DNA from: Deltaproteobacteria bacterium UBA1386
GTDB lineage: Bacteria > Desulfobacterota > Syntrophorhabdia > Syntrophorhabdales > Syntrophorhabdaceae
Assembly (NCBI GenBank): GCA_002305765.1
Contig: DBQU01000025.1
Span: 71,251-135,250 of the forward strand
Direction of reading: 5' to 3'
DNA: 64,000 nucleotides
The position numbers and the translations under genes were made by a program. Below, one piece after another: positions 8,618 through 18,474 of the stretch. A model generated the notes under the pieces. It had not been told where the DNA came from and did no database searches. It worked only from the letters and a program-made list of their open reading frames with translations. How positions within the stretch are numbered: position 1 is the first letter of the stretch; the number at the start of each line of letters is the position of its first letter.

Positions 8618-8761
8618 GCTTGAATCGCTTGAGTGGCCTGAGGGGAGGATAGGCAGGATCCCGGTTCGCATCGAGGGATCGAGACCCCGCGGATGGTACG
8701 CAAGACCCGGGTTGTCCCAACATTCAAGCGATTCAAGCCATTCAAGCGATTCAAGCCATTC
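8618..8761. repeat. stop-codon-proximal long hairpin, TTCAAGCGA word family
   Basis: Left arm 8618-8640 (TGCTTGAATCGCTTGAGTGG) and right arm 8721-8761, which carries tandem ATTCAAGCG/ATTCAAGCC units twice over, are reverse complements for most of their length. An 80-nt middle lies between them. The element begins about 5 bp after the CoA-transferase stop. Similar words appear at 22.0, 43.3 and 61.95 kb with unrelated middles. Confidence 0.75.
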
Positions 8762-8764
8762 TTA

Positions 8765-8794
8765 TTGCTAATTTCGCAAAATTAGGTTTATAAT
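8765..8794 (+). promoter_or_regulatory. sigma70-type promoter of tig
   Basis: TTGCTA (8765-8770), 18-bp spacer, perfect TATAAT (8789-8794). Transcription would start near 8801, about 44 nt before the tig ATG. Confidence 0.65.
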
Positions 8795-8807
8795 AGTGCA
8801 GTTTTCT

Positions 8808-8829
8808 AGGGACTTTGAAGTCCCTTTTT
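8808..8829 (+). terminator. intrinsic-terminator-like hairpin in the tig leader
   Basis: AGGGACT TTGA AGTCCCT forms a perfect 7-bp stem with a 4-nt loop, followed by TTTTTC. It lies downstream of the tig promoter and upstream of the tig ribosome site (GGAGG at 8836-8840). It may end read-through from the CoA-transferase operon or attenuate tig itself. Confidence 0.55.
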
Positions 8830-8844
8830 CATGTCGGAGGTGTT

Positions 8845-10131
8845 ATGAAGGTTCAGGTTGAAGCGCTCGACAGCGTGAGAAAGAAAGTTGAAGTTCTTCT
8901 TCCCCGGGAGACCGTCTCAGGTATAAGGGAATCCATCTACGATGAGATAAGAAGGAGTGCGAAGATCAAAGGGTTCAGGCAGGGAAAGGTCCCGAGACCC
9001 ATCATCACCCAGTATTACAAGGAATATATCGAGGAAGAGACGCGGAAGAGGATGCTTCAGAACACCATGTTCGACGCTCTGAAAGAGGCGAATGTGGAGC
9101 CGATCACAGAGCCCGTGGCGGATTTTCTCGAAGGTGACGAGCCAGGCTACACGCTTGACTGCGAGGTTCTTCCCGAGATCGAGCTGCCCGAGTACAAGGG
9201 TATAGAGATCGAGGCGGAGCCCATCAACATATCCGATGCGGATGTGGAGCAGCGTATTGAGAGTATGCGCCAGTTCCATGCCAGCTTCGAGGCGAAGCAA
9301 GGCGAGGCGACGGCTCAGAAGGGCGATTTTGTCGTCATCAAGTATCAGGGATACCGCGACGGCGAGGCCTTGAAACAGATCGCGGCCGACGGATATCCCC
9401 TGGAGCTCGGGAACGCCATGCTCATGCCCGAGTTCGAAAATGCCGTCATCGGCATGAAAGAGGGCGAGGAGAGGGACGTGGACGTGACCTTCCCAGACGA
9501 TTATCCCGACAAGGACATCGCGTCGAAGAAGATCCTTTTCAAGGTCACCATGAAGGAGATCAAGCAGAAGGTGCTCCCCGAGGTCAATGACGAGTTCGCC
9601 CGGGACATGAGCTTCGAGAACCTCGAGGTCATGCGCAAGGGTGTCAGGGAGGAACTGATAAAGGAAAAGGAAGGTTTTCGCAAGAGCGACCTTACCCGGA
9701 AGGCCCTTGAGGTGCTTCTCAGGGACAGGGAGATCCCCGTTCCAAAAAGATTCCTGGAGAAACGCGTGCACGGGATGATAGAGGAAGCCCAGTCGCGCTA
9801 CCAGACGGACAGGCTTTCCGCCGAGGAGTTGCAGTCCATCTCCGAAAGAATGCACGCTGATTTCGGAAAACGGGCCGAAGACCGGATCAAGGCCGAGATC
9901 GTTCTGGCCCGCATCGCGGAGAAAGAAGATATCAAGGCGGACGACAAGGACGTCGAGGAGCGTCTGAAAACGATTGCGGAAGACGCCAACAAGACATACA
10001 ATGAGGTCAAGGGTATTTACGAGCAATACGGCCTTGTGGCAGGGCTCAGGGACAACATCGTTGAAGAGAAGGCCATAGACTTCGTGCTCGCGAATGCCGT
10101 GGTAAAGGACGCACCGAAGGAGAATGAATGA
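8845..10131 (+). CDS. tig: trigger factor, ribosome-associated chaperone
   Basis: A 428-aa trigger factor. The ribosome-docking signature GFRQGKVP is at residues 43-50 in the N-terminal domain. An FKBP-type peptidyl-prolyl isomerase domain follows at about 150-240, and the helical substrate-cradling domain fills the rest. It binds the 50S exit tunnel (L23) and shelters nascent chains. Start chosen at 8845 because GGAGG lies 4 nt upstream; the frame is open 30 bp further but without a ribosome site. It overlaps clpP by 4 bp (ATGA), giving the common tig-clpP-clpX order. Confidence 0.96.
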   Translation: MKVQVEALDSVRKKVEVLLPRETVSGIRESIYDEIRRSAKIKGFRQGKVPRPIITQYYKEYIEEETRKRMLQNTMFDALKEANVEPITEPVADFLEGDEPGYTLDCEVLPEIELPEYKGIEIEAEPINISDADVEQRIESMRQFHASFEAKQGEATAQKGDFVVIKYQGYRDGEALKQIAADGYPLELGNAMLMPEFENAVIGMKEGEERDVDVTFPDDYPDKDIASKKILFKVTMKEIKQKVLPEVNDEFARDMSFENLEVMRKGVREELIKEKEGFRKSDLTRKALEVLLRDREIPVPKRFLEKRVHGMIEEAQSRYQTDRLSAEELQSISERMHADFGKRAEDRIKAEIVLARIAEKEDIKADDKDVEERLKTIAEDANKTYNEVKGIYEQYGLVAGLRDNIVEEKAIDFVLANAVVKDAPKENE

Positions 10132-10712
10132 GCCTTGTACCAATAGTCATCGAGAAGGACGGCAGGGGCGAGCGGGCCTATGACATATACTCGCGGCTCC
10201 TCAAGGAGCGGATCGTCTTTCTGGGCACCGGGATCGACGACATGGTGGCGAACATCATCATCGCCCAGCTCCTGTTCCTCGAATCCGAAGACCCGTCAAA
10301 GGACATATATCTCTACATCAACAGCCCGGGAGGCATCATCACCAGCGGGCTTGCCATCTATGACACGATGCAGTACATAAAGGCACCCGTCGTGACGACC
10401 TGTATCGGGCAGGCGGCAAGCATGGGAGCGGTGCTCCTCGCCGGCGGGGAGAAGGGCAAGCGCTTCGCGCTGCCTCACTCGCGGATCCTCATCCACCAGC
10501 CGCTCGGAGGAGCGCAGGGGCAGGCAAGCGACATCGACATCCAGGCAAAAGAGATACTGAGAATGCGGGAATCGATCAACAACATTCTCGTGAGACACAC
10601 CGGCCAGCCCCTCGACAAGGTGGCGAAGGACACGGAGCGCGATTATTTCATGGACGCGCAGCAAGCCATAGAGTATGGTATAGTAGATCAGATACTTGAG
10701 AAGAGGTTGTAG
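10128..10712 (+). CDS. clpP: ATP-dependent Clp protease proteolytic subunit
   Basis: A 194-aa serine protease subunit with the complete triad: Ser98 (GQAASMG), His123 (ILIHQPLGG) and Asp172 (ERDYFM). Fourteen subunits form the degradation chamber capped by ClpX. The length equals that of the E. coli mature-type enzyme. Starts inside the tig stop codon and ends 3 bp before clpX, so the three are one transcript. Confidence 0.97.
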   Translation: MSLVPIVIEKDGRGERAYDIYSRLLKERIVFLGTGIDDMVANIIIAQLLFLESEDPSKDIYLYINSPGGIITSGLAIYDTMQYIKAPVVTTCIGQAASMGAVLLAGGEKGKRFALPHSRILIHQPLGGAQGQASDIDIQAKEILRMRESINNILVRHTGQPLDKVAKDTERDYFMDAQQAIEYGIVDQILEKRL

Positions 10713-10715
10713 AAC

Positions 10716-11969
10716 ATGATCAAGAAGACAAACGGCAGGACCATCAAGCTCAACTGCTCATTCTGCGGAAAGAGTCAGGACGAGGTCAAGAAGCTGATAG
10801 CCGGCCCGATGGTTTACATATGCGACGAGTGTATCGAGCTATGCAACGAGATAATTCAGGAAGAGGCAAAGAAGGAGCGTTTCGATTACATCAAGACGGC
10901 CATCCCGAAACCTCACGAGATCAACAAACTCCTCGATGACTTCGTGATCGGGCAGGACCACGCGAAAAAGGTCCTTTCCGTCGCGGTTTACAACCACTAC
11001 AAGAGGATAGAGTCAAAGACTCAGTTCGATGATGTGGAGATCCAGAAGAGCAATATCCTGCTCATCGGTCCGACGGGCTCGGGGAAGACGCTCCTTGCCC
11101 AGACCCTCGCGAAGATACTCCATGTGCCCTTCACCATAGCGGATGCCACAACGCTCACCGAGGCGGGGTATGTGGGCGAGGATGTGGAGAACATCATCCT
11201 GTACCTGCTCCAGGCGGCCGACTACAACGTGGAACGGGCGGAGCGGGGGATAGTGTATATCGACGAGATCGACAAGATCTCACGCAAGACGGACAGTCCG
11301 TCGATAACCCGTGACGTTTCCGGGGAAGGGGTCCAGCAGGCCCTTCTCAAGATAATCGAGGGCACCGTCGCGAACGTGCCGCCCAAAGGCGGCAGGAAGC
11401 ATCCCCAGCAGGACTACATCAAGGTCGACACATCGAACATACTCTTCATCTGCGGGGGCGCGTTCCACAGCATCGAGGGCCTCATCGCGGGCAGGATAGG
11501 AAAGAAGAGCATCGGCTTCGGTGTCGACGTGGAGGGCGGAAGGGACAAGATGTATTCCGAGCTCATCAGGGACATCCAGCCCGAAGACCTCCTGAAATAC
11601 GGGCTCATACCCGAGTTCATCGGCCGTCTGCCCATCACGGCAACCCTCGAGGAACTCTCCGAGGAGAACCTTGTGGAGATCCTGAAGAGGCCGAGGAACG
11701 CCATTGTGAAGCAGTACAAGAAGCTTTTCGACCTCGAGAACGTCAAGCTCACCTTCACTGAAGGGTCATTGCGAGGGATCGCCAGGGAGGCCATGAAGAA
11801 GAAGACCGGCGCCCGGGGTTTGCGGTCCATCATGGAGAAGGTGATGCTCGATGTCATGTACGAGATACCTTCACTATCCAATGTCAAGGAATGTGTCATA
11901 AGTGAAGAGGTGATCGTCAACCACGAAAGGCCCATCCTTATCTACGAAGAAGAGGCCGAGAGTGCGTGA
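10716..11969 (+). CDS. clpX: ATP-dependent Clp protease ATP-binding subunit
   Basis: A 417-aa AAA+ unfoldase. The N-terminal zinc-binding domain has Cys14, Cys17, Cys36 and Cys39. Walker A GPTGSGKT lies at residues 118-125, Walker B ([10 protein letters not shown]) near 190, and the IGF-type ClpP-docking loop is suggested by [10 protein letters not shown] near 265-274. It selects and unfolds tagged substrates for ClpP. Last gene of the tig-clpP-clpX operon; the tRNA promoter begins 4 bp after its stop. Confidence 0.97.
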   Translation: MIKKTNGRTIKLNCSFCGKSQDEVKKLIAGPMVYICDECIELCNEIIQEEAKKERFDYIKTAIPKPHEINKLLDDFVIGQDHAKKVLSVAVYNHYKRIESKTQFDDVEIQKSNILLIGPTGSGKTLLAQTLAKILHVPFTIADATTLTEAGYVGEDVENIILYLLQAADYNVERAERGIVYIDEIDKISRKTDSPSITRDVSGEGVQQALLKIIEGTVANVPPKGGRKHPQQDYIKVDTSNILFICGGAFHSIEGLIAGRIGKKSIGFGVDVEGGRDKMYSELIRDIQPEDLLKYGLIPEFIGRLPITATLEELSEENLVEILKRPRNAIVKQYKKLFDLENVKLTFTEGSLRGIAREAMKKKTGARGLRSIMEKVMLDVMYEIPSLSNVKECVISEEVIVNHERPILIYEEEAESA

Positions 11970-11973
11970 GAGG

Positions 11974-12002
11974 TTGACATTTCATGCTGAACCTGTTATA
12001 TT
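11974..12002 (+). promoter_or_regulatory. strong promoter of the tRNA-Val/tRNA-Asp unit
   Basis: Perfect TTGACA (11974-11979), exactly 17 bp, then TATATT (11997-12002). Predicted start near 12009 is just 4 nt before tRNA-Val, as expected for a stable-RNA promoter. Confidence 0.8.
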
Positions 12003-12012
12003 CACCGCTGTT

Positions 12013-12087
12013 GGGCGGATAGCTCAGCGGGAGAGCATCGGCCTTACAAGCCGAGGGTCGCAGGTTCAAAACCTGTTCCGCCTACCA
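12013..12087 (+). tRNA. tRNA-Val (UAC)
   Basis: The acceptor stem GGGCGGA pairs with TCCGCCT (one G-T pair at the end), followed by discriminator A and an encoded CCA. The anticodon stem TCGGC/GCCGA closes the loop CTTACAA, giving anticodon UAC (valine). The D arm (AGCTCAGCGGGAGAGC) and T loop (GGTTCAAAACC) are canonical. Confidence 0.95.
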
Positions 12088-12094
12088 TATACGC

Positions 12095-12172
<78 letters not shown>

Positions 12173-12199
12173 TTTTTCGATAAATAGACTGGTGCCTGC

Positions 12200-14269
12200 A
12201 TGGCTATGAAGCTGATCATCTGCATACACAACCATCAACCAGTCGGCAATATGGACCACATTCTGGAAGAGGCTTATACGCGTTCGTATATGCCTTTTTT
12301 TTCTGTCCTGAAGGACTTTCCGGAGATCAAGGTCAACATCCACTTCACCGGCTTCCTTTTTGAATGGCTGAAGGAGAACAAGCCCGAGTACATAGCGCTC
12401 CTCAGGACCCTCTACGACAGAGGGCAGCTCGAGGTCCTTTCAGGTGGCATGTACGAACCCATTCTCGCGCTTCTTCCCGAGGACGACGCCCGAGCCCAGA
12501 TACGGCTTCATCTCGACCTGATGGAAGAGACCTTCGGCGCGCGTCCCCGGGGCATGTGGCTGGCGGAGCGGGTTTACGAGCCGCAGTTGCCGAAGGTGAT
12601 GGCGCGGGCCGGGATCGAATTCACCGTCATTGACGATAATCATTTCAAATCCGTGGGTCTGAGGGATGAGGAGCTTTACGGCCACTTCATCACGGAGGCC
12701 GATGGCGAGAAGCTTTTCATCTTCCCCGGCCTTGAGCTGCTCCGGTACGTCATTCCCTTCAAGAGCATCGAGACGGTGGACGAGAGTTTTCGGAGCATGG
12801 CGGCTGCCGGGGCCGACCTCGCCGTGTTCGCCGACGATGGGGAAAAGTTCGGGCTCTGGCCGGGCACGTTCGATTACGTGTATGACAAGGAGCACTGGCT
12901 TGAATCCTTCTTCCGGTACCTCAGCGATAACGCCGATTGGCTGCAGACGGTGACGTTCGGCGACCATATGGCCGCGACCCCCCCCAGGGGCCGGATATAC
13001 CTTCCCTGCGAATCCTACAGGGAGATGGAGGAATGGTGCCTTCCCGCGGAGCGGGCAAGGGAATATTCCGAACTCCTCCACACGGACGATCTCGAGCACC
13101 GCGATTTTCTGAAAGGTGGCTATTACAGGCATTTCCTCGTGAAGTACAGCGAGAGCAACGACATGCACAAGAGGATGATGCGCCTCTCGAAAGCGGCGAA
13201 GATGAATCCCGAGGCGAAGAGGCACATCTACATGGCGCAGGCAAACGACAGTTACTGGCACGGGGTTTTCGGAGGCCTGTACCTGCCGCACCTGAGGGGA
13301 TCGGTCTGGCGTCATCTCATCGAGGCGGCAAAACTGCTCGACCCGAAGAAACCCTTCGTCAAGGGGTACATAGAGGACATCAACCTCGATGGTCATGACG
13401 AGGCCGTCATCAAGAACAACGCGATGGAGGCGTCCTTTCGCCTGAACGAAGGCGGGGTGCTCTACGGCCTCGACCACAAACCTTCGTCGGTCAATATCAT
13501 GGCCACCCTCAAGAGGCGGTATGAAGGGTACCACGAAAAGATCAGGGAAGCCGTCAACCAGTCCTCGGCTGACGGAACGAAGACGATCCATGACATGGTG
13601 ATGGCCAAGGAAGAGGGCCTCGACCGTTTTCTCCACTACGACTGGTACCGCAGGGCCTCTCTTGTCGACCACATTCTGGACACAGATGCCTCCCTGGAGG
13701 CGTTCTACCGGTGTGAGTGCATCGAACCGGGTGATTTCGTCATGGAGCCCTACACCGCGGAGATGGAGAAGGGCAAAGGAAGAGTGGACCTCCTGCTCCG
13801 GCGGGACGGGCATTTCCGTAAGGCCGACAGGATCCTGCCCCATTCCATCGCGAAGCGGGTCTCCGTCGGCGAAGGGGCAGCGGAATTGACCGTCGGTTAT
13901 GAGCTTTGGGGAGAGGTCGACGTTCCCTTTCTCCTCGGGGTCGAGTTCAACTTCGCCTTTCTGGGAAGCGGAGGAGACCGTTACCTTCAGACGGAGAGGG
14001 GCAGGTATCCGCTGACGCTGCAGGGCATCCTTGAACCGGCGGCGAACCTGAAGTTTCACGATCCCTACCAGAACGTCGAGGTTTACCTGGAGCTCGGTGA
14101 AGCCGCGGAGCTCTGGACCTTCCCTGTGGAGGTCGTTTCCCTCTCGGAGAACGGTTTCGAGCGCAACTACCAGAGCACCATGGTCATGCCCGTCTGGCAC
14201 GTGGACCTGGCGGGGGGCCCGAGACACATCTCTCTCAAGGTCCGCGTGGACGAGGCCCGTCAGGCCTGA
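12200..14269 (+). CDS. glycoside hydrolase family 57, 4-alpha-glucanotransferase/alpha-amylase type
   Basis: A 689-aa GH57 enzyme. HNHQPVG at residues 10-16 is GH57 motif 1. GMWLAER places Glu123 at the position reported as nucleophile in the Thermococcus litoralis glucanotransferase (Glu123). ADDGEKFGLWP at 211-221 provides the acid/base aspartate (Asp212/213; Asp214 in that enzyme). The C-terminal ~270 residues form the beta-rich domain typical of ~650-690-aa glucanotransferases. No signal peptide is seen, so a cytoplasmic role in glycogen or maltodextrin remodelling is likely. No good ribosome site precedes ATG 12200 or the in-frame ATG at 12206. The GT2 gene follows 49 bp later. Confidence 0.88.
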   Translation: MAMKLIICIHNHQPVGNMDHILEEAYTRSYMPFFSVLKDFPEIKVNIHFTGFLFEWLKENKPEYIALLRTLYDRGQLEVLSGGMYEPILALLPEDDARAQIRLHLDLMEETFGARPRGMWLAERVYEPQLPKVMARAGIEFTVIDDNHFKSVGLRDEELYGHFITEADGEKLFIFPGLELLRYVIPFKSIETVDESFRSMAAAGADLAVFADDGEKFGLWPGTFDYVYDKEHWLESFFRYLSDNADWLQTVTFGDHMAATPPRGRIYLPCESYREMEEWCLPAERAREYSELLHTDDLEHRDFLKGGYYRHFLVKYSESNDMHKRMMRLSKAAKMNPEAKRHIYMAQANDSYWHGVFGGLYLPHLRGSVWRHLIEAAKLLDPKKPFVKGYIEDINLDGHDEAVIKNNAMEASFRLNEGGVLYGLDHKPSSVNIMATLKRRYEGYHEKIREAVNQSSADGTKTIHDMVMAKEEGLDRFLHYDWYRRASLVDHILDTDASLEAFYRCECIEPGDFVMEPYTAEMEKGKGRVDLLLRRDGHFRKADRILPHSIAKRVSVGEGAAELTVGYELWGEVDVPFLLGVEFNFAFLGSGGDRYLQTERGRYPLTLQGILEPAANLKFHDPYQNVEVYLELGEAAELWTFPVEVVSLSENGFERNYQSTMVMPVWHVDLAGGPRHISLKVRVDEARQA

Positions 14270-14318
14270 CGGGAAGAACGATCCCGATCAGCAATGGAAC
14301 GGTGGATAGACAGGTCCG

Positions 14319-15152
14319 ATGCCCAGGGTTTCCGTCATCATAACTACCTTTAACCGCCGGCAGTTCCTCAAGGAAGCCCTCGCATCCGTTCTGGCCCAGG
14401 ATTACAGCGATAGAGAGATCATCGTGGTCGATGACGGCTCCACGGATGGGTCACGGGACGAGGCCGCAGGGCTCCCGGTGAAGTATGTCTGGAAAGAGAA
14501 CGGCGGGATATCGAGCGCGAGGAACGCGGGACTCGATATCGCCCGGGGCGACTGCATCGCCTTCCTCGATGTCGACGATCTCTGGAAAAGGAAGAAGCTT
14601 TCCATCCAGATGGACGAAATGGAGCGCACGGGCACACCTCTCACCTACACGGACGAGATATGGATACGCAACGGGGAGAGGCTCAACCAGAAACAGCGGC
14701 ACCGCAAGTACTCGGGGGAGATCTTTGAGCATTGCCTGCCCCTTTGCATCATCAGCCCGTCGTCGGCGGTCATCCGACGAAGCGTCTTCGATGCTGCCGG
14801 TGTTTTCGATGAATCCCTGCCCGTGTGCGAGGACTATGACATGTGGCTCAGGATAACCGCGCGATTTCCCGTGACCTTTATCCAAAAACAGCTCATCATC
14901 AAGCGGGGAGGGCATCCCGACCAGCTTTCACGGGCCTATGACGGGATGGACCGCTTCAGGATAGCGAGCATCGTAAAGGTCCTCGACAGCGGTGTCCTGT
15001 CTCCGGGACAGACCCGGAAGGCGATCGGAGAACTCCGGACAAAATGCCGGATCTATGCGGGCGGTGCCATGAAAAGAGGCAAGAAGGAAGAAGGGGAGCG
15101 CTATCTCAGGCTGGCATCGGCGTATGAAGACGAAGCGACGCCGGGGAAATAG
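14319..15152 (+). CDS. glycosyltransferase family 2
   Basis: A 277-aa GT-A-fold transferase: VSVIITTFNRR at 4-14 starts the nucleotide-binding half, VVDDGSTDGS near 39-48 is the classic GT2 motif, and FLDVDDLW near 84-91 holds the DXD metal site. There are no membrane helices. GT2 enzymes of this size usually add a sugar to cell-surface polysaccharide or lipid acceptors; donor and acceptor cannot be read from sequence. It lies downstream of the GH57 gene in the same direction, but a shared pathway is not shown. Confidence 0.85.
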   Translation: MPRVSVIITTFNRRQFLKEALASVLAQDYSDREIIVVDDGSTDGSRDEAAGLPVKYVWKENGGISSARNAGLDIARGDCIAFLDVDDLWKRKKLSIQMDEMERTGTPLTYTDEIWIRNGERLNQKQRHRKYSGEIFEHCLPLCIISPSSAVIRRSVFDAAGVFDESLPVCEDYDMWLRITARFPVTFIQKQLIIKRGGHPDQLSRAYDGMDRFRIASIVKVLDSGVLSPGQTRKAIGELRTKCRIYAGGAMKRGKKEEGERYLRLASAYEDEATPGK

Positions 15153-15267
15153 ATGAACGATCGTACCATCCCCTCGGGCCATCCCGCGAGGTGTCTCCGT
15201 GTGCGAGCGAAGCACCGGACCCGTCGCACCGCTGACGCGAAGCGCCCGCCTGCTTGGAGCACAGCTT

Positions 15268-15756
15268 TCAGTTCAGGTTCCTGATCTCGGCGTCCAATTT
15301 GGCCTTGTGCGCGGCGGTATCGGAGATTATCTCCTTCATGAGACCGAGGTACTCGATGTCTTCGGTCTTGACGACCTCACCGTAGCGCTGTTCCATCATG
15401 GACTGTTCCATGTCACGGGCCACGAAGAGGGCGTTCTTTCTCTGGATGGTGCCGGTCCTCACCTTGTCGATGTTTCCCCTGATCCCTCTGATGAGCGTCT
15501 GGGCAGCCATTATATTGAAGGGGCGGCCTTTCTCGAAGCGTTCCGGTTTTCGGGATATGATGTCCTTCATGCTCTCGATATTGCGCGCGTGCTTGTTCTC
15601 TTCATCCTCGATGCCGGACCAGAAACCATGCCCGTCGTCCCAGGTCTCTCCGCAGGCATGATAAAGCTCGGCGAGCGCCCTTTCCACGTCTGCCATAAAG
15701 GACAGGACATCGAGGATACCTTTCAGGTCTCCCGATGCTATCAGATCCATATCCAC
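15268..15756 (-). CDS. ferritin-like (rubrerythrin-type) diiron protein
   Basis: A 162-aa four-helix protein with Glu25, the ExxH pair Glu53/His56 (EENKH), a second cluster around residue 117 (MEQSMMEQ) and a final helix with DTAAHK. This is the ligand pattern of ferritin-like/rubrerythrin-like domains. The rubredoxin CXXC tail of true rubrerythrins is absent. A role in peroxide or iron handling is the family expectation, not shown here. Transcribed against both neighbours (GT2 and fhs). The final ligand set is only partly clear, so a non-metal variant is possible. Confidence 0.7.
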   Translation of the reverse strand: MDMDLIASGDLKGILDVLSFMADVERALAELYHACGETWDDGHGFWSGIEDEENKHARNIESMKDIISRKPERFEKGRPFNIMAAQTLIRGIRGNIDKVRTGTIQRKNALFVARDMEQSMMEQRYGEVVKTEDIEYLGLMKEIISDTAAHKAKLDAEIRNLN

Positions 15757-15883
15757 CTCGTCATATCGCCGGGTGAGTTCCCCGAAACCTTCTGAGGCAC
15801 CATTACCTCGTGATGCCGCCCTAAAAACTATCAGAAGCGGAGGACATATTCAATCCGAAAGACGCGACATCGCGTCGCCGGGC

Positions 15884-15912
15884 TTGAGAAATCGTGCCGA
15901 AACCTGTATATT
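15884..15912 (+). promoter_or_regulatory. sigma70-type promoter of fhs
   Basis: TTGAGA (15884-15889), 17-bp spacer, TATATT (15907-15912), starting near 15919 and about 47 nt before the fhs ATG. Immediately upstream, GACGCG/CGCGTC (15861-15876) is a perfect 6-bp inverted repeat of unknown role. Confidence 0.6.
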
Positions 15913-15965
15913 TATCAATGCTTTGAGGGGAAGTTCAAGCCTCTCTCATGAAAAGGAGCCCGCAT

Positions 15966-17726
15966 ATGCCCTACGACGCGACAAAGATGGCGGACTGGCA
16001 GATATCCGAGTCCGCCGAGGAGAAGATGAAAAGCATTCGCCAGCTCAGCGATGAGATGGGCCTTGGGGACAACGAGGTCATACCTTACGGGAAGCTGGGC
16101 CGCCTCAATTATGCCGCGATCATGCAGCGCCTGCGGGAGAAGTCGAACGGGAAGTACATAGACGTCACGGCCATCACCCCCACGCCGCTCGGTGAAGGAA
16201 AGACGACGACAACGATCGGCCTTCTCGAGGGACTGGGCAAGAGAGGCAGGAACGTGGGAGGGGCCATTCGCCAGCCGTCGACGGGTCCGACCATGAACGT
16301 CAAGGGGAGCGCGGGAGGCGGAGGCAACGCGCAGGTCGTGCCGCTGACGGAGTTCTCCCTGGGTCTGACCGGCGATATAGACCGCATCATGAACGCCCAC
16401 AACATCGCCATGGTCGCTCTCACGGCCCGGATGCAGCACGAGCGCAACTACGGTGACGGCGAGTTGGCGAAGAGGGGCCTGGCGCGTCTCGATGTCGACC
16501 CCACGAACATCCAGATGGGGTGGGTCATAGACTTCTGCGCTCAGGCGCTCCGCAACATCGTCGTCGGGATGGGCGGAAGGATGGATGGTTTCACGATGCA
16601 GTCCCACTTCGATATCGGGGTCAGTTCCGAACTCATGGCCATCCTGTCGATAGTGCGGGACCTCAAGGACCTGCGCAAGCGCATCGGCGAGATCACCGTC
16701 GCCTATCGCAAGAACGGCGAGCCCGTCACCACAGAGGACCTCGAGGTCGCCGGGGCGATGTGCGCCATCATGAAGGACACCATCAACCCCACACTCATGC
16801 AGACCGTGGAAGGCCAGCCCATCATGGTGCATGCCGGACCCTTCGCGAACATTGCCATCGGGCAATCGTCGATCATTGCCGACCTCCTGGGCCTCAAGCT
16901 CTTCGACTATCACGTCACAGAGAGCGGTTTCGGCGCGGACATCGGTTTTGAGAAGTTCTGGAACGTGAAGTGCAGGCTGAGCGGCCTCAAACCCAATGTC
17001 TCGGTCATCACCGCGACCATACGGGCCCTCAAGATGCACGGCGGGGGGCCGCGTGTCGCCCCCGGTATCCCGCTGCCCCAGGAATACACCCGGGAAAACC
17101 TGGGGCTCCTCGAGAAGGGCATCCCGAACCTCCTTCACCACGTGCGCATCGTCAAGATGTCCGGGATCAAGCCCGTGGTGTGCATCAACAAGTTCACGAC
17201 GGACACGGACGATGAGATCGCGCTGGTAAGAAGACATGCGGAAGCCGAGGGCGCGCGCGTTGCCGTATCGGAGCAGTGGTTGAAAGGCGGAGAGGGGGCG
17301 CTGGAACTCGCGGACGCCGTCATCGATGCCTGCGATGAAAAGGTCGAGTTCGGATACCTCTATCCTCTCGAGATGCCTCTTATGCAAAGGGTCGACGTGA
17401 TAGCGAAGAACATCTACGGCGCCGACAGCGTTCTGTGGATCCCCGAGGCGGAGGAAAAGGCGCGGCGTTTGGAGGCCGACCCGGGGAAGAGCGATTACTT
17501 CACCATGATGGTCAAGAGCCACCTGAGTCTCTCCCATAAACCGGAGCTCAAGGGTGTCCCGAAAGGCTGGAGGCTCCCCGTCAGGGACGTCCTCGTCTTC
17601 ACCGGGGCACGGTTCCTCTGCCCCGTCACCGGCGCGATAAGCCTCATGCCCGGCACAAGCTCCGACCCGGCATTCCGCCGCATAGACGTCGACGTGGAGA
17701 CGGGGAAAGTAAAAGGGCTTTTCTAA
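15966..17726 (+). CDS. fhs: formate-tetrahydrofolate ligase
   Basis: A 586-aa formyl-THF synthetase, the ATP-dependent entry step of formate into the methyl branch of the Wood-Ljungdahl pathway. It can also run in reverse, making ATP during acetyl or C1 oxidation. The P-loop TPLGEGKTT lies at about 73-81. The ATG at 15966 is chosen because AGGAG lies 6-7 nt upstream; an ATG 18 bp earlier has no ribosome site. It is 14 kb from the acs cluster that uses its product, transcribed alone from its own promoter. The stop codon is followed 5 bp later by a GGGCATACG-family hairpin. Confidence 0.96.
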   Translation: MPYDATKMADWQISESAEEKMKSIRQLSDEMGLGDNEVIPYGKLGRLNYAAIMQRLREKSNGKYIDVTAITPTPLGEGKTTTTIGLLEGLGKRGRNVGGAIRQPSTGPTMNVKGSAGGGGNAQVVPLTEFSLGLTGDIDRIMNAHNIAMVALTARMQHERNYGDGELAKRGLARLDVDPTNIQMGWVIDFCAQALRNIVVGMGGRMDGFTMQSHFDIGVSSELMAILSIVRDLKDLRKRIGEITVAYRKNGEPVTTEDLEVAGAMCAIMKDTINPTLMQTVEGQPIMVHAGPFANIAIGQSSIIADLLGLKLFDYHVTESGFGADIGFEKFWNVKCRLSGLKPNVSVITATIRALKMHGGGPRVAPGIPLPQEYTRENLGLLEKGIPNLLHHVRIVKMSGIKPVVCINKFTTDTDDEIALVRRHAEAEGARVAVSEQWLKGGEGALELADAVIDACDEKVEFGYLYPLEMPLMQRVDVIAKNIYGADSVLWIPEAEEKARRLEADPGKSDYFTMMVKSHLSLSHKPELKGVPKGWRLPVRDVLVFTGARFLCPVTGAISLMPGTSSDPAFRRIDVDVETGKVKGLF

Positions 17727-17732
17727 AACGCG

Positions 17733-17864
17733 AACGGGCATACGGGTCTTTCGCTGCGCGAAAAACGGGCATACGGGGAAAAGATGCCATTCTATTTTCT
17801 TTTCTGTTTTCTTGCCCCGTATGCTCGTTTACACGCCTCACGCGCAGACCCGTATGCCCGTTTA
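17733..17864. repeat. stop-codon-proximal nested hairpin, GGGCATACG word family
   Basis: The outer arms AACGGGCATACGGGTC (17733-17748) and GACCCGTATGCCCGTT (17847-17862) are perfect reverse complements. An inner pair (AACGGGCATACGGGG near 17767-17781 and a CCCCGTATGCTCGTTT block near 17815-17830) nests inside, and TTTCGC/GCGAAA adds a small hairpin in the left arm. The element spans the whole gap between two convergent genes and overlaps the stop codon of the minus-strand gene. A close relative is at 42.27-42.39 kb. Confidence 0.85.
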
Positions 17865-18419
17865 CCTCTGGAGGATTTCCCCCGTCTTCACCGAGAAGAG
17901 GTAGGTCTGGTCGTCGTGAGTCTTGATGAGGATGGTACCCTCTTTGTCGTTGTACTTCAGTTCCTTTTGCCAGAAGAAATGGCTCACGGTGTGCTTTAGT
18001 TTCAACTGGTTCTTGATCAGGTCCCTGATAAGGTAGCTTTTCAGCTCCTTTCCGTTCTCGTAGAAGGCGAGCGCCAGCTGGTCGACCGACGATGCCCAGG
18101 GCCCCATGCGGACGATGTGCCGGCCGTCCGAGCTGGGATAGACGGAGAAGGAGTACCAGTAGACGGTCCACAGAGGGGTGGCGGAACCATCGTTCCTGTA
18201 AAGCCCCGATGCCTTGTAGGTCTTTCTGAGCTCCGTGTCCTTACTCACCCATCTTTCGGGCGGAGCGAGCATGACGAAGATGTACTGCCCGTTCTCTGTC
18301 TCCTTCGCGTAATCGCGGGGAGGGGCGGGCGTATCGGCGAAGGCGGGAACGCACAGCGCCAGGGACAGGACGATCAGCTGAAGTACAAGGATGGATCTCA
18401 CGGCGGCAGTCATGGTCAT
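17862..18419 (-). CDS. exported protein of unknown function
   Basis: A 185-aa protein with a clear Sec signal peptide (hydrophobic residues 8-28, cleavage likely after PAFA near residue 28). The mature part is rich in aromatic and charged residues (WTVYWYSFSVYPSSDGRHIV) and ends in KTHDDQTYLFSVKTGEILQR. I do not recognise a family. The sequence pattern suggests a soluble periplasmic beta-rich domain that may compare a stored value with a time course, but this is a guess. Its stop codon lies inside the right arm of the hairpin element. Its promoter is 18446-18474. Confidence 0.75.
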   Translation of the reverse strand: MTMTAAVRSILVLQLIVLSLALCVPAFADTPAPPRDYAKETENGQYIFVMLAPPERWVSKDTELRKTYKASGLYRNDGSATPLWTVYWYSFSVYPSSDGRHIVRMGPWASSVDQLALAFYENGKELKSYLIRDLIKNQLKLKHTVSHFFWQKELKYNDKEGTILIKTHDDQTYLFSVKTGEILQR

Positions 18420-18445
18420 TTCCTCCCGGATAGTGTAGGAACCGG

Positions 18446-18474
18446 TCTATAGAGTACTACGCCCGGGGGGTCAA
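18446..18474 (-). promoter_or_regulatory. sigma70-type promoter of the exported protein
   Basis: Read on the minus strand: TTGACC (18474-18469), 17-bp spacer, TATAGA (18451-18446). The start of transcription lies about 20 nt before the ATG, with GGGAGGAA as ribosome site. Confidence 0.6.

Noticed and set aside
8721..8761. Tandem ATTCAAGCG/ATTCAAGCC units resembling a tiny CRISPR array
   Set aside because: Units are only 9 bp and contiguous without spacers; no cas genes are near. They form one arm of a hairpin.
15913..15965. THF or other riboswitch before fhs
   Set aside because: The leader is only about 47 nt and shows no conserved aptamer core.
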